Origin: Candidatus Saccharimonadota bacterium | Lineage (GTDB): Bacteria; Patescibacteriota; Saccharimonadia; Saccharimonadales; Saccharimonadaceae | Direction: 5' to 3' | Assembly: GCA_017515105.1 (NCBI GenBank) | Contig: JAFWHO010000001.1 | Span: 1-64,000, forward strand | Length of the DNA stretch: 64,000 bases | Part shown: one piece after another, positions 50,458-59,321 of the stretch | Layout: each line of letters begins with the position of its first letter | Numbering within the stretch: the stretch's first letter is position 1 | Position numbers and translations under genes: made by a program | Notes under the pieces: generated by a model | What the model saw: the letters and a program-made list of their open reading frames with translations, nothing else | Database searches by the model: none | What the model was told of the DNA's origin: nothing

Positions 50458-52263
50458 CTAGAGTGAGAATAGGCAAAGCACTATAATATTAACTACCGCA
50501 ATACAAGCTACTACACGAATCCCCCACTTAAACCATGTAGAATAATCTACTTTAGCAAGTGCAAGACCGCCCATGATCGCCCCACAAGTAGGAGTGATCA
50601 AGTTGACAAGACCATTCGCTGACACGATCGTCATTGCAGCAACGTTTGTACTGTAGCCAAGGTTTGCAGCCACTGGCGCAATAATTGGCGTCGACAAAGT
50701 AGCAAGCCCAGATGACGAAGGCACCAAGATTGAAAGGAATACATGTAGTATGTAGTTCAAAGGCACAAATGCCATTTCTGGGAGGGTTGCAAGGAAATTA
50801 GATGCATTGTAGATGATATAGTTGTCGATATGAGTCTCAGCCATCAATACTGATGCGCCACGAGCAACCGCAATCACTAGGATTACGCCAATCATATCAT
50901 CCGCCCCATCTACAAATGCGTCCACGAATCCGTGTTCGCCCTGACGGTTGATAATTGCAATAATGATCGAACAAATGAGGAACCAAAGTGCAGCTTCATA
51001 GAACCACCAGTTACCAAGTGTTGACCCGGTCAACCAGCCAGTCCATGAATCGAAGAACGTAATTCCAAATTCACCCCATGGAATGAACCCAACAATCATC
51101 ACGATAAATGTTATCGCAAATACAATAAGTGTTGCAATTTGTTTACCGGATAATTTGTCGGCCTCACCCTGAGCCTTCAAGAACTTACCATAAGTCTTTT
51201 CAGCAGCTGCCTGCTCGCGCAAACTGAGGAAAGTTGACCCCTTATCACGCTGAACTTTCTTTGCGTAACGAATCACAAAGAATGCTGCGATAGCAAGCGT
51301 AGTCAACCATAATACTACGGCAATTAGGATCACAGTACCTTGGTTAAATTCTATTCCAGCGTCTTTCATGGCCGAAAGTGCCACACCAGTTGCAAACGGG
51401 TTGATGGTTGAACCGAGCACGCCTGCACCTGCACCAAGCAAAATCGTTGCTACACCCACAAGTGGATCTAGTCCCGCAGCAAACATTGTCGCCGCAATAA
51501 GCACATAGAAGCCGACGCTTTCTTCGAGGAATCCATATGTCGTACCGAGAATTGAGAAGATAAACATCAAAAGTACGATTAGTAGGTATTCCTTGCCATG
51601 CAATTTTTGAACCAATTTTTTGATACCAGTTTCGAGTGCCTTCGTGCGTGATACCACAGCAAGCAAACCGCCAAGCATCATGATGAAGATGCATACATCA
51701 ATAGCATCGGCGAAGCCAAGAATTGGTGACATCAAAACTTGATGGAGAGCAGCGCCTTCTACGCCAGTACCATCTACGATCGTACATTCTTCATTCTCTT
51801 CTTCACAAGCTTCGAGCGTATCGTATGTTACAGCTTCCTCTGCTCCGATAGTAGCCGCAACATCTTCCCCATCCTCATTTTCTGCTATAAGCATAGGTTC
51901 GTGGGCGGCACGATTAGACATTTCGTCATCCGAGACCGCTTCGTCAGCTACCATTCTCGGCTCTGGTGTTTCATCACCAACAACCGGCTCAGCATTTTCC
52001 CCTTCTGGCAACGCCAACGGCTCGATGTCCGCCGGGGCTTCACCTTTAAGCTCTGCCGGACCACCAGCCGGAGCTTCCCCCTCCCATTCACCAGGACCAA
52101 CCTCAACCTCGGAGGACTCGTCTTCTGGCAAAAGTGCTTGATATTTCGCTTTTGGCAAACAATGTGAAGCGATGCCAAGAGCAATAATCAAAATCATAAT
52201 AATCGAGTAAGCCGAAAGTATCGCACGGCTCTTTTTCTTACTACGATTCTTCTTTTTAAACAT
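50458..52263 (-). CDS. YfcC-family membrane transporter with an acidic extracytoplasmic insertion
   Basis: 601 aa. After the first helix (about 17-36) there is an unusually long acidic stretch to about residue 170, rich in Glu, Pro and Ala, with a CEEENEEC pair. From about 180 on there are 10-11 helices with family motifs (GTTYGFLEESVGFY; LGAGAGVLGSTINPFATG; LVPSSSGLATLSTPIIAP; LITPTCGAIMGGLALA). YfcC/C4-dicarboxylate-type carriers next to arc genes are thought to exchange arginine for ornithine. It is downstream of arcA on the same strand, with a good ribosome binding site (AAAGGAG...GGAA). Confidence 0.85.
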   Translation of the reverse strand: MFKKKNRSKKKSRAILSAYSIIMILIIALGIASHCLPKAKYQALLPEDESSEVEVGPGEWEGEAPAGGPAELKGEAPADIEPLALPEGENAEPVVGDETPEPRMVADEAVSDDEMSNRAAHEPMLIAENEDGEDVAATIGAEEAVTYDTLEACEEENEECTIVDGTGVEGAALHQVLMSPILGFADAIDVCIFIMMLGGLLAVVSRTKALETGIKKLVQKLHGKEYLLIVLLMFIFSILGTTYGFLEESVGFYVLIAATMFAAGLDPLVGVATILLGAGAGVLGSTINPFATGVALSAMKDAGIEFNQGTVILIAVVLWLTTLAIAAFFVIRYAKKVQRDKGSTFLSLREQAAAEKTYGKFLKAQGEADKLSGKQIATLIVFAITFIVMIVGFIPWGEFGITFFDSWTGWLTGSTLGNWWFYEAALWFLICSIIIAIINRQGEHGFVDAFVDGADDMIGVILVIAVARGASVLMAETHIDNYIIYNASNFLATLPEMAFVPLNYILHVFLSILVPSSSGLATLSTPIIAPVAANLGYSTNVAAMTIVSANGLVNLITPTCGAIMGGLALAKVDYSTWFKWGIRVVACIAVVNIIVLCLFSL

Positions 52264-52312
52264 TTCCTTTCTCCTTTATTTTAATATTATTTAATGTACA
52301 CCCAATTCTCTA

Positions 52313-53545
52313 TTACGCCTTTTCCTCCCGGACCAATGCCATTGCCATACAGTGTGAGCCACCGCGCCCACGCGAAAGTTCAGAACTTGGAATCTCGATC
52401 ACTTTAACCCCATGTTTCCTAAGCGTCTGATTTGTTACAAAGTTTCGGTCATACGCCGCAACAACGCCAGGACGAATACAAAGTAAATTCACGCCATCAC
52501 TCCATTGTTCGCGTTCAGCATCAATTCTTTTACCATTTCCACATTTAATAAACTCAACTTTAGAAAGATGTAAGTATTTCTCCAAAATCTTTTTAAGATC
52601 TTGGTGTATTTCCACGATTTCAAGTTCACCTCCACGGCCTTCAGAAATTTCATAAACCGTAGAGATATCCATAATAGCATCTTGCACAGCAAACTTGTCA
52701 ACATCAACCTGAGTCATCACCGTATCGAGATGCATAAAGCTTCTCTCGTCAGGAATGTCGATTGCGAGCACATATTTAAAATCGTTTTTCTTGTCTTTGA
52801 ATAACGCTTTTGCAAAATTCGCAATTGCATCAGGTTCAGTTCTTTGTGAAACACCAATCGCCACAACTTCCGGAGACAGTACCTCGATATCGCCACCCTC
52901 AATCGAATATGGTTCCGTCCTATCATAATAAAGTTTAACGTCATCATAAAATGGATGGTATTCATAAACATATTCCATAAAGATCGACTCACGCGTTCTC
53001 GTCACTGCCCACATCTTATGAAGCGTTGCGCCATGCCCAACCGTCGCCATCGGATCGCGCTGGAACAAAATATTTGGAATAGGATCAATAATCATTTTTC
53101 CAGTATCACGCGTCGCATAAAAACCAGACACCTTACCAAGCTTCTTGAGCTCAGAAATATCAATACCGGCAATACATTTCTTCACCATATCCCGAGTGTC
53201 TTTAATACTATTCAAATAATCGAAACAGTGTTTCGCCGTCTTTGGCGAAGTTACGCCCGCTTCAGCAATAAATTGCTCCAAGAATTTTCTCCTTACTGTA
53301 CGACCACCAGCTTCAATCGCCTCAGCCGCAAGATCAGTAATATATACTACTTCAACGCCCTCAGCCCTAAGCGCATTTGCATAAGCATCATGTTCTTGTT
53401 GTGCAATCTTTAAATAAGGAATATCGTCAAACAATAATCTCTCGAGAGTATTTGGCGTCAAATTCAAAAACTCATCACCCGGGCGGTGCATTAGCACTCT
53501 TTTGAGTGGCGCAACCTCACTAAAATTCGTTATAATGTTCTTCAT
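52313..53545 (-). CDS. arcA: Arginine deiminase
   Basis: 410 aa. VLMHRPGDEF, FQRDPMATVG (usually FTRDP), EGGDIEVLS, FMHLDTVMTQVD with the catalytic His-Asp pair, and RGGSHCMAMAL with the nucleophile Cys are the ADI landmarks. It converts arginine to citrulline plus ammonia. The start at 53545 lies inside the 3' end of arcB (26-bp overlap), with AAGGAGG 5-6 nt upstream, so translation is coupled. This is the first step of the pathway completed by arcB and arcC. Confidence 0.94.
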   Translation of the reverse strand: MKNIITNFSEVAPLKRVLMHRPGDEFLNLTPNTLERLLFDDIPYLKIAQQEHDAYANALRAEGVEVVYITDLAAEAIEAGGRTVRRKFLEQFIAEAGVTSPKTAKHCFDYLNSIKDTRDMVKKCIAGIDISELKKLGKVSGFYATRDTGKMIIDPIPNILFQRDPMATVGHGATLHKMWAVTRTRESIFMEYVYEYHPFYDDVKLYYDRTEPYSIEGGDIEVLSPEVVAIGVSQRTEPDAIANFAKALFKDKKNDFKYVLAIDIPDERSFMHLDTVMTQVDVDKFAVQDAIMDISTVYEISEGRGGELEIVEIHQDLKKILEKYLHLSKVEFIKCGNGKRIDAEREQWSDGVNLLCIRPGVVAAYDRNFVTNQTLRKHGVKVIEIPSSELSRGRGGSHCMAMALVREEKA

Positions 53546-54545
53546 TTTGTTCCTCCTTATCATATAATGTCAAAAACATCACAGATTTAATTGTGTGCAT
53601 TCTGTTCTCTGCTTCTTCAAATACCAATGAGCGTTCTGAATTAAACACCTCATCCGTCACTTCCATCTCGGTCAAATCGAATTTTTCACCAATCTCCTTT
53701 CCGACCGTAGTATTGAGATCATGGAACGAAGGTAATGGATGCAAAAATACCGTTGTTGGCTTCGCATTATTCATCATCTCCATCGTCACGCGATATGGTT
53801 TAAGAAGAGTAATTCTTTCTCCCCACTTATCTTTGTCTTCTCCCATCGATAGCCACACGTCTGTAAAAATCGCATCCACCTTACCGTTCAAATCATTTAC
53901 ATCGTTAGTAACAGTTATCGTCGAGCCATTCTTCTCGGCCACAGGTGCACATTCCTGAACCACGTCCTCAGCAGGATGCAAGTCTTCTGGTCCGCAAGCA
54001 ATAAAGTTTACACCCATTTTTGCGCTCATCGCCATTAGTGAATTAGCTACGTTGTTACGCGTATCACCAACGAAGGCGATAGTAAGACCTTTTAGCTCCC
54101 CAAAATGCTCTTCTATTGTCATAAAATCGGCAAGCGCCTGCGTAGGATGACAATAATCGGTAAGGCCATTCCAAACCGGTACGCTAGAGTATTGCGCCAA
54201 TTCATCCACGGTTTTTTGTTCAAAACCCCTAAATTCAATTCCGTCATAGAATCTCTCAAGTACCCTCGCGGTATCTGCAATTGATTCCTTGTGCCCCATC
54301 TGCGATCCGGTCGGATCAAGATAGGTTACACCCATACCAAGATCGTACCCGGCAACTTCAAAAGAACACCTGGTCCTGGTCGAAGTTTTCTCAAACAGAA
54401 TTGCGATGTTCTTTAATGGAAACACTTTGTGGTTTTTATGCTCATGTTTTAGTTTTTTTAATCTTTTTGCGGTATCCAACATCAAACGAAGCTCTTCCTC
54501 ATTGAAGTCTAGAATCCGCAACAAGTCTCGTCCTTTTAAATTCAT
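53520..54545 (-). CDS. arcB: Ornithine carbamoyltransferase, catabolic type, with an HPLP motif
   Basis: 341 aa. STRTR (55-59) binds carbamoyl phosphate, HPTQ (133-136) is conserved and DVWLSMGE (229-236) is the ornithine-binding SMG loop. The normal HCLP motif reads HPLPSFHD (269-276), with Pro for the ligand-binding Cys, as in aspartate transcarbamoylases. The rest clearly matches OTC. It splits citrulline into ornithine and carbamoyl phosphate. The ATG at 54545 has AAAGGG 9 nt upstream and a TTGTGT-N17-TATAAT promoter. Confidence 0.92.
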   Translation of the reverse strand: MNLKGRDLLRILDFNEEELRLMLDTAKRLKKLKHEHKNHKVFPLKNIAILFEKTSTRTRCSFEVAGYDLGMGVTYLDPTGSQMGHKESIADTARVLERFYDGIEFRGFEQKTVDELAQYSSVPVWNGLTDYCHPTQALADFMTIEEHFGELKGLTIAFVGDTRNNVANSLMAMSAKMGVNFIACGPEDLHPAEDVVQECAPVAEKNGSTITVTNDVNDLNGKVDAIFTDVWLSMGEDKDKWGERITLLKPYRVTMEMMNNAKPTTVFLHPLPSFHDLNTTVGKEIGEKFDLTEMEVTDEVFNSERSLVFEEAENRMHTIKSVMFLTLYDKEEQNEEHYNEF

Positions 54546-54570
54546 TAATGTATGCCCTTTTTATGCTTTC

Positions 54571-54617
54571 ATTATATAGCAAACCCATTTTAAACACAAG
54601 CATTTTCGTGTTATAAT
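54571..54617. promoter_or_regulatory. Divergent arcB / arcC promoters
   Basis: Minus strand: TTGTGT (54599-54594), 17 bp, TATAAT (54576-54571) for arcB. Plus strand: extended -10 TGT-TATAAT (54612-54617), 6 nt before the arcC ATG. The -35 of arcB lies in an AACAC-N10-GTGTT inverted repeat that abuts the arcC -10, so one bound protein could control both directions. Confidence 0.7.
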
Positions 54618-54623
54618 CACAGC

Positions 54624-55562
54624 ATGAAAAAGCGTATTGTCTTAGCGCTTGGCGGAAATGCCTTACAAGAAAACGGAGAAGCTACTGCCGAAGCCCAAAA
54701 AGCCATCGCCACCAAAGTCGGCGAAATTATTGCAGAACTTAGCGACAAATATGAAATCGTAGTCGCCCACGGCAATGGCCCACAAGTTGGCAATATTCTG
54801 ATTCACGAAGAAACCGCTTCTACCGACAAAGCCCCAGCCATGCCGCTCGAAACGGCCGTGGCTATGAGCCAAGGTCAAATCGGCTATTGGCTTACTCAAG
54901 CAATCAATAATGCCCTGTCAAAAAAAGGCAAACGCCGCAAAGTCGCAACAGTAGTTAGTCAAGTCGTAGTAGACAAAAACGACCCCGCATTTAGGAATCC
55001 AACCAAACCAATCGGCCAATTCTATTCCGAAAAAGACGCCAAAACCTTAGCCAAATCAAAAGGCTGGATCGTCAAAGAAGACGCTGGTCGCGGCTGGCGT
55101 CGTGTAGTACCTTCGCCAAAGCCAATCGATATCATCGAAAAAGGATCTATCACCGAATTAATCAAAGACGGCACCATCGTAATTGCTGCTGGAGGTGGCG
55201 GCATTCCGGTCACTCGCACCAAAGTGTTGAAACGTCTGAAAGGCGTCGACGCAGTAATTGATAAAGACTTCGCCGCCGAAAAACTAGCCGAACTAACCGG
55301 CGCAGATATCTTCGTTTCCGTAACAGCCGTACCATATGTTTATACCAACTTCGGCACATCTAACCAAGCCAAGCTCGAACACATATCCGCCAAAGAAATC
55401 ACCAACCTTACCAAATATGGCTATTTCAAATCTGGCTCCATGTTGCCGAAAGTCGAAGCCGCTGCCGCTTTTGCCAAGAAAGGCGGTACCGGTATCATCA
55501 CCGACATCAACCATCTCGAAAAAGCCCTAAAAGGCGAAGCGGGAACTATCGTCACAAAATAA
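54624..55562 (+). CDS. arcC: Carbamate kinase
   Basis: 312 aa. LALGGNALQ, VAHGNGPQVG, TVVSQVVVDKNDPAF, AAGGGGIPV and IDKDFAAEKLAE are the standard landmarks of the amino-acid kinase fold. It turns carbamoyl phosphate and ADP into ATP, ammonia and CO2, the energy-yielding step of arginine fermentation. TATAAT lies 6 nt before the ATG, so its mRNA should be leaderless. It is divergent from arcB rather than in one arcABC operon. Confidence 0.95.
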   Translation: MKKRIVLALGGNALQENGEATAEAQKAIATKVGEIIAELSDKYEIVVAHGNGPQVGNILIHEETASTDKAPAMPLETAVAMSQGQIGYWLTQAINNALSKKGKRRKVATVVSQVVVDKNDPAFRNPTKPIGQFYSEKDAKTLAKSKGWIVKEDAGRGWRRVVPSPKPIDIIEKGSITELIKDGTIVIAAGGGGIPVTRTKVLKRLKGVDAVIDKDFAAEKLAELTGADIFVSVTAVPYVYTNFGTSNQAKLEHISAKEITNLTKYGYFKSGSMLPKVEAAAAFAKKGGTGIITDINHLEKALKGEAGTIVTK

Positions 55563-55575
55563 TCTAAACTAAGCG

Positions 55576-56706
55576 CTATTCCGCCATTAATTCTTTTAGT
55601 TTTGTTTTGTATGCTTCAACTCCTGGCTGATCAAATGGGTTAACGCCAATCATTTTTGCCGAAAGCGCACAAGCCAACTCAAAGAAATAAATCAATTCCC
55701 CAAATCCTCTTTCGTCGTACGAAGATACTTCAATCGTTAGTACCGGGATACCACCTTCGGCATGTGCAATTTGCACCGCCTTCACGATTTTTGAATTTGT
55801 TTCGTCAGTCGGATAGTTGATGATTGTTTCAAACAAATTACGCCTACCATCTTGAATATACTGCCCCATCGAATGTAAGTCTGTCGAATAAATCACCGAG
55901 TCGGGCAAAATCCCTCGCCCATCTTTCCCTTCCGATTCACCAAACAGTTGCTTCAGCCACTCATTGAAATACATCGTAGCCGGCTCAAAGCTGGCGAAAA
56001 TCTCCGTATCATAATGTTTGCTATCCAAAGTAAATCGCATTGTAGCGTACTTCGCAGCTGGCTCCAACACCGAAACCGCCGCGTCCGACGCACCTTCAAG
56101 TAGTTTGTCAACATCAACTCCGGCCACCGCCATCGGGAGTAACCCTACCGCCGTCAACACCGAATAACGCCCTCCGATATTATCCGGCACTACAAATCTC
56201 GTATAGCCACACGCCACCGCCTCGTCATGCAAAGCCCCCTGCTTAGCATCGGTAGTCGCGTAAATTCTTTTATAAGCTTCTTCTTCACCGTATTTCTCGA
56301 TCAACTTTTTCTTAAATTCACCAAAAGCAATTGCCGGCTCCAGAGTTGTCCCCGACTTAGAAATCACATTTACCGAGAAATCATGATCCCCCACTTTTTC
56401 AAGTGCCCAGTCTAGCTCTCGCCGCGACAGAGAATTACCCGCATAAATAATCTTCGTCTCAGAATCAGGGCGAAGCGCCTCAATCACAGCCCGATGCCCA
56501 AGGTATGAACCACCAATCCCGATACACACCAAGTATTCAGAAGAGTCTCTGATCTCTTTCGCCGCTTCCTTGATTCGCACAAATTCACCCATGTCGTATT
56601 TCTTGGGTAAATTCAACCATCCCCCCATCGGGTCATGCGCAATTTCCTTCAATAATTGATTGACCTTCTTATCGTCTATCTCAGGATTAAAATTTAAACT
56701 TATCAT
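55576..56706 (-). CDS. pgi: Glucose-6-phosphate isomerase, compact form
   Basis: 376 aa, shorter than the usual 440-550 aa. GIGGSYLGHRAVIEAL, VISKSGTTLEPAIAF, DNIGGRYSVLTAVGLLP and NPFDQPGVEAYK match PGI signatures including the second PGI pattern and the catalytic Lys region. It interconverts glucose-6-phosphate and fructose-6-phosphate. ACGGAGG precedes the ATG, with a TATAAT about 30 nt upstream. It is convergent with arcC, 13 bp apart. Confidence 0.94.
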   Translation of the reverse strand: MISLNFNPEIDDKKVNQLLKEIAHDPMGGWLNLPKKYDMGEFVRIKEAAKEIRDSSEYLVCIGIGGSYLGHRAVIEALRPDSETKIIYAGNSLSRRELDWALEKVGDHDFSVNVISKSGTTLEPAIAFGEFKKKLIEKYGEEEAYKRIYATTDAKQGALHDEAVACGYTRFVVPDNIGGRYSVLTAVGLLPMAVAGVDVDKLLEGASDAAVSVLEPAAKYATMRFTLDSKHYDTEIFASFEPATMYFNEWLKQLFGESEGKDGRGILPDSVIYSTDLHSMGQYIQDGRRNLFETIINYPTDETNSKIVKAVQIAHAEGGIPVLTIEVSSYDERGFGELIYFFELACALSAKMIGVNPFDQPGVEAYKTKLKELMAE

Positions 56707-56804
56707 AATTCCTCCGTTGTCTTACTATTATTATATCAACCAATCACAAAAAACCAAAGCCTCTGCCCGCCTCTGGGGCACTATACTCTAGAGAGAATAT
56801 TTGT

Positions 56805-56810
56805 TATAAT
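56805..56810 (+). promoter_or_regulatory. Extended -10 of tRNA-Leu, almost no 5' leader
   Basis: TGT-TATAAT ends at 56810 and the mature tRNA starts at 56819. With the usual spacing transcription would begin at 56817-56819, so the primary transcript would have 0-2 extra nucleotides. No -35 is evident. Confidence 0.6.
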
Positions 56811-56818
56811 AACTCCAA

Positions 56819-56905
56819 GCCCGCTTGGCGGAATTGGTAGACGCGCTAGCTTCAGGTGCTAGTGTCTTCACGGACGTGAGAGTTCAAGTCTCTCAGTGGG
56901 CACCA
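56819..56905 (+). tRNA. tRNA-Leu (anticodon CAG)
   Basis: The acceptor arm pairs GCCCGCT with AGTGGGC, the anticodon loop TTCAGGT sits on the stem CTAGC/GCTAG, a long variable arm follows and the T arm is GAGAGTTCAAGTCTCTC. CCA is encoded. The anticodon CAG reads the Leu codon CUG. Class II structure with long variable arm is correct for Leu. Confidence 0.96.
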
Positions 56906-56914
56906 TATTAATTA

Positions 56915-57019
56915 TTGTTTTTCTACCATATCATTGTTATAATAAAAACGTAGGAGAGACTCCTCTAGGAAGAACCTCTCCTGGGTTGAGTCTACTAGGT
57001 TTTACCTAGTAGATTTTTT
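56915..57019 (+). ncRNA. Candidate small RNA with own promoter and terminator
   Basis: Promoter TTGTTT (56915-56920), 17 bp, TATAAT (56938-56943); predicted start near 56950. The RNA contains AGGAGAG pairing with CTCTCCT over 7 bp around a loop with CTCCTC, and ends with a terminator: TCTACTAGGT / ACCTAGTAGA, 10-bp stem, TTT loop and a six-T run (56991-57019). No ORF is present. The CU-rich loop could pair with Shine-Dalgarno sequences. It could instead be a trailing terminator of the tRNA gene. Confidence 0.55.
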
Positions 57020-57039
57020 ACTTCGGCGATTTTTACGCC

Positions 57040-57155
57040 TTCGAAAGACAATGCATAGAAGGTTAATTTCTATGGTCATTTCACTGCTCCCTTCCGGCAA
57101 TCTGGATGCCTAGAATACCGTTTAATGATCACCTCACACATCACGAACATCACTA
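57040..57155 (-). ncRNA. ffs: Signal recognition particle RNA (4.5S type)
   Basis: On the minus strand CCGGAAGGGAGCAG is the conserved SRP apical loop (GGAA tetraloop at 57095-57092). Flanking arms TTCTA/TAGAA, GG/CC and CAT/ATG pair in order, as in the SRP hairpin, with CCAG and AGCAG in the internal loops. A promoter TTGACT-N18-AATAAT (57192-57163) lies upstream. The ends are uncertain; the core is 57060-57120. SRP RNA binds Ffh and targets membrane proteins. From 57200 to 57332 I see only A/T-rich sequence with a short repeat of ACAAAAATTT. Confidence 0.75.
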
Positions 57156-57332
57156 CTCATGAATTATTTTGCCCACTAAACTCCGAAGTCAACCCGGACT
57201 CATTAACGCACAGAGTAGAAAATAATACAAGCACCAAAAACAAAAATTTTTGCATAAGAACAAAAATTTCAATCACTAAAAACAACATTATTCGCATAAA
57301 AATAATCTTATAATAAAACAATTACAAAACCT

Positions 57333-59321
57333 TTATTTCCAATCAATCTTTTTGTAAATATTAATCTTATCCAAAGATTTATCATCCTTATACTCACAAG
57401 TACTTTCGCAGAAGAAATTCATTTTATCTTTTTCTATCGCCTCCAAATAGTGTTTATAATAAATACTGCCGTTATAATAATTCCCATCCTTCACTGCCTG
57501 CTTGATCTTTTTCTTTTCTCCAGGCAAAAACTTATAATGCATCAGCACTAACCTACATTCATCCCCAAAATTATCCCTATACGGATACAAGAAATGCGAA
57601 TAAATATACACATCATTCTTTCTAAAGAAAACAAACGGATATTTAGTCACACAAGGGGAAAGACCAAACACCCGTTCCCTCGGACCGCCCATATAACTAT
57701 CAAAACGCCTATCGTAATGTTTATAATAAGTATCCTTATCAAAATACACACACCTCTCAAAGTAATCATTATCGCAACCGTTTCTGTAAAAATATTCCTT
57801 AGCATACATATCAAGAAGTAACGCCCGCGCCCGCACGATTTTATTCCGCTTGTAAAACTCAGCCAAGTCCTTCAAAGTCTTATTTTCGCAATCATTATAA
57901 GCAAGTAGCTCATCGGAGTCGGCCACAAAATACCACCTATTATAACCATAATATGAAATGATCCTATTAATCCATGCTTCCCGTCTCGCCGTAGAGTACG
58001 GAACTTTCGTCTTAAGAAACACTACATCTTTCTGCCCCAACAAATACTGAGCCGTCCCGTCATTAGAATCATTATCAAGCACCACAAACCTATCCACCCC
58101 GAGCTTCCTATGATGCTCAATAAACTTTTTAAGTTTTAACAAATCATTCTTTTCTATACAAATCGCAACGATATCAGTCGGCAGCACCACTCTTTCTTTC
58201 ACCATCACAATCTCATCCGCAAAGAATCCCTTTGCAGTTTTTCTAAGCCTCCGGTCAGAACAAATCACCTTGCCGAATTTTCTCACCCACGTCCACTTAT
58301 CAATAATGGGCAGAGGTTTGCTACTCAACTTTTTATTAGCATAGCACTTCTTTTTCTTAAGCCCCTTCAAACCCAAATAGATCCGCAAAAGAAATTCGTA
58401 CAGCTTTGGGCTAATCCTAAACAGCACAACAATAATTTTATCCATCTTCCTACAGTCGCACTTCAAAGCCGACATGCTAAAAACTTCCTTAAATATTTTC
58501 TTCGCGCCCTGCTCATCTAAATACTTATGCAATTTTTTATTTCGCCTGGTATAAAGATATACGATACCCTTAAGGAGCCCCATCTCATTTTCAACCAAAT
58601 TCGGGTACACTCTCTTTATGCCTTCAAACCTCTCAACCGTTGACTTATAAATATCCACACACAAATCATAATTCGTCTTCTTTTTTACCGTGATGCTATC
58701 ATCATTTCGTAAATAATAATATTTCGTCTGACTGCCAAACGCGACTTTGCCAGATTCAATTATCAGCTTATATGTCACAGCCAAATCATCCAAAATCCTA
58801 TCCCCAAATCTTATCGAATCAAAGACATCTTTTCTCATCAGCTTATTCCACGCACTAATTGCATAATCTTTCGCCAGCACGTTTCGCCTTATCATCTCTT
58901 TCGCCGACAATACCTCCACCTTGTCATTTGCCGGTCCAGGCCGCAAACTATAGTCAAAAATCTCCCGCACCCCACAAGTCGCCATCTTCACTTTATGCTT
59001 CTTACACAGACCATACAAATACTCAATCGTATCCGGCTCCATCAAATCATCTACGTCAATATAATACAAATATTCACCCTTGGCATTTTCTATTCCCACA
59101 TTTCTCGAAAGCGACAAACCCAAATTTTCAGTAGTCACCACCCTAATTCTTTTATCCTTATAAGATTTACATATTTCTAACGTCCCGTCAGTCGAACCGT
59201 CATTTACTACCAATATCTCCAAATTCTTGTACGTCTGGCGAGTAATGCAGTCTAGACACGTCTCAATATAGTCTTCACCATTATAAACATTTATTATTAC
59301 CGTCACTAATTCGTTTTTCAT
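57333..59321 (-). CDS. Two-domain glycosyltransferase (GT2 + GT92/DUF23-like)
   Basis: 662 aa. Residues 1 to about 230 are a GT2 domain: VTVIINVYNGEDYIE, ILVVNDGSTDGT and YYIDVDDLMEPD (DxD site). About 395-650 form a second transferase-like domain (IVAICIEKNDLLKLKKFIEHH; VVLDNDSNDGTAQYL; FVADSDELLAY) resembling GT92/DUF23-type enzymes with their own DxD. No membrane helix is seen. The stop-start overlap (4 bp) with the upstream FkbM gene places it last in the polysaccharide cluster. Sugar donor and acceptor are unknown. Confidence 0.85.
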   Translation of the reverse strand: MKNELVTVIINVYNGEDYIETCLDCITRQTYKNLEILVVNDGSTDGTLEICKSYKDKRIRVVTTENLGLSLSRNVGIENAKGEYLYYIDVDDLMEPDTIEYLYGLCKKHKVKMATCGVREIFDYSLRPGPANDKVEVLSAKEMIRRNVLAKDYAISAWNKLMRKDVFDSIRFGDRILDDLAVTYKLIIESGKVAFGSQTKYYYLRNDDSITVKKKTNYDLCVDIYKSTVERFEGIKRVYPNLVENEMGLLKGIVYLYTRRNKKLHKYLDEQGAKKIFKEVFSMSALKCDCRKMDKIIVVLFRISPKLYEFLLRIYLGLKGLKKKKCYANKKLSSKPLPIIDKWTWVRKFGKVICSDRRLRKTAKGFFADEIVMVKERVVLPTDIVAICIEKNDLLKLKKFIEHHRKLGVDRFVVLDNDSNDGTAQYLLGQKDVVFLKTKVPYSTARREAWINRIISYYGYNRWYFVADSDELLAYNDCENKTLKDLAEFYKRNKIVRARALLLDMYAKEYFYRNGCDNDYFERCVYFDKDTYYKHYDRRFDSYMGGPRERVFGLSPCVTKYPFVFFRKNDVYIYSHFLYPYRDNFGDECRLVLMHYKFLPGEKKKIKQAVKDGNYYNGSIYYKHYLEAIEKDKMNFFCESTCEYKDDKSLDKINIYKKIDWK

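Noticed and set aside
57020-57050. Possible terminator of the SRP RNA (GGCG/CGCC hairpin)
   Set aside because: The stem is broken and no T-run follows on the minus strand, so the SRP 3' end remains undefined.
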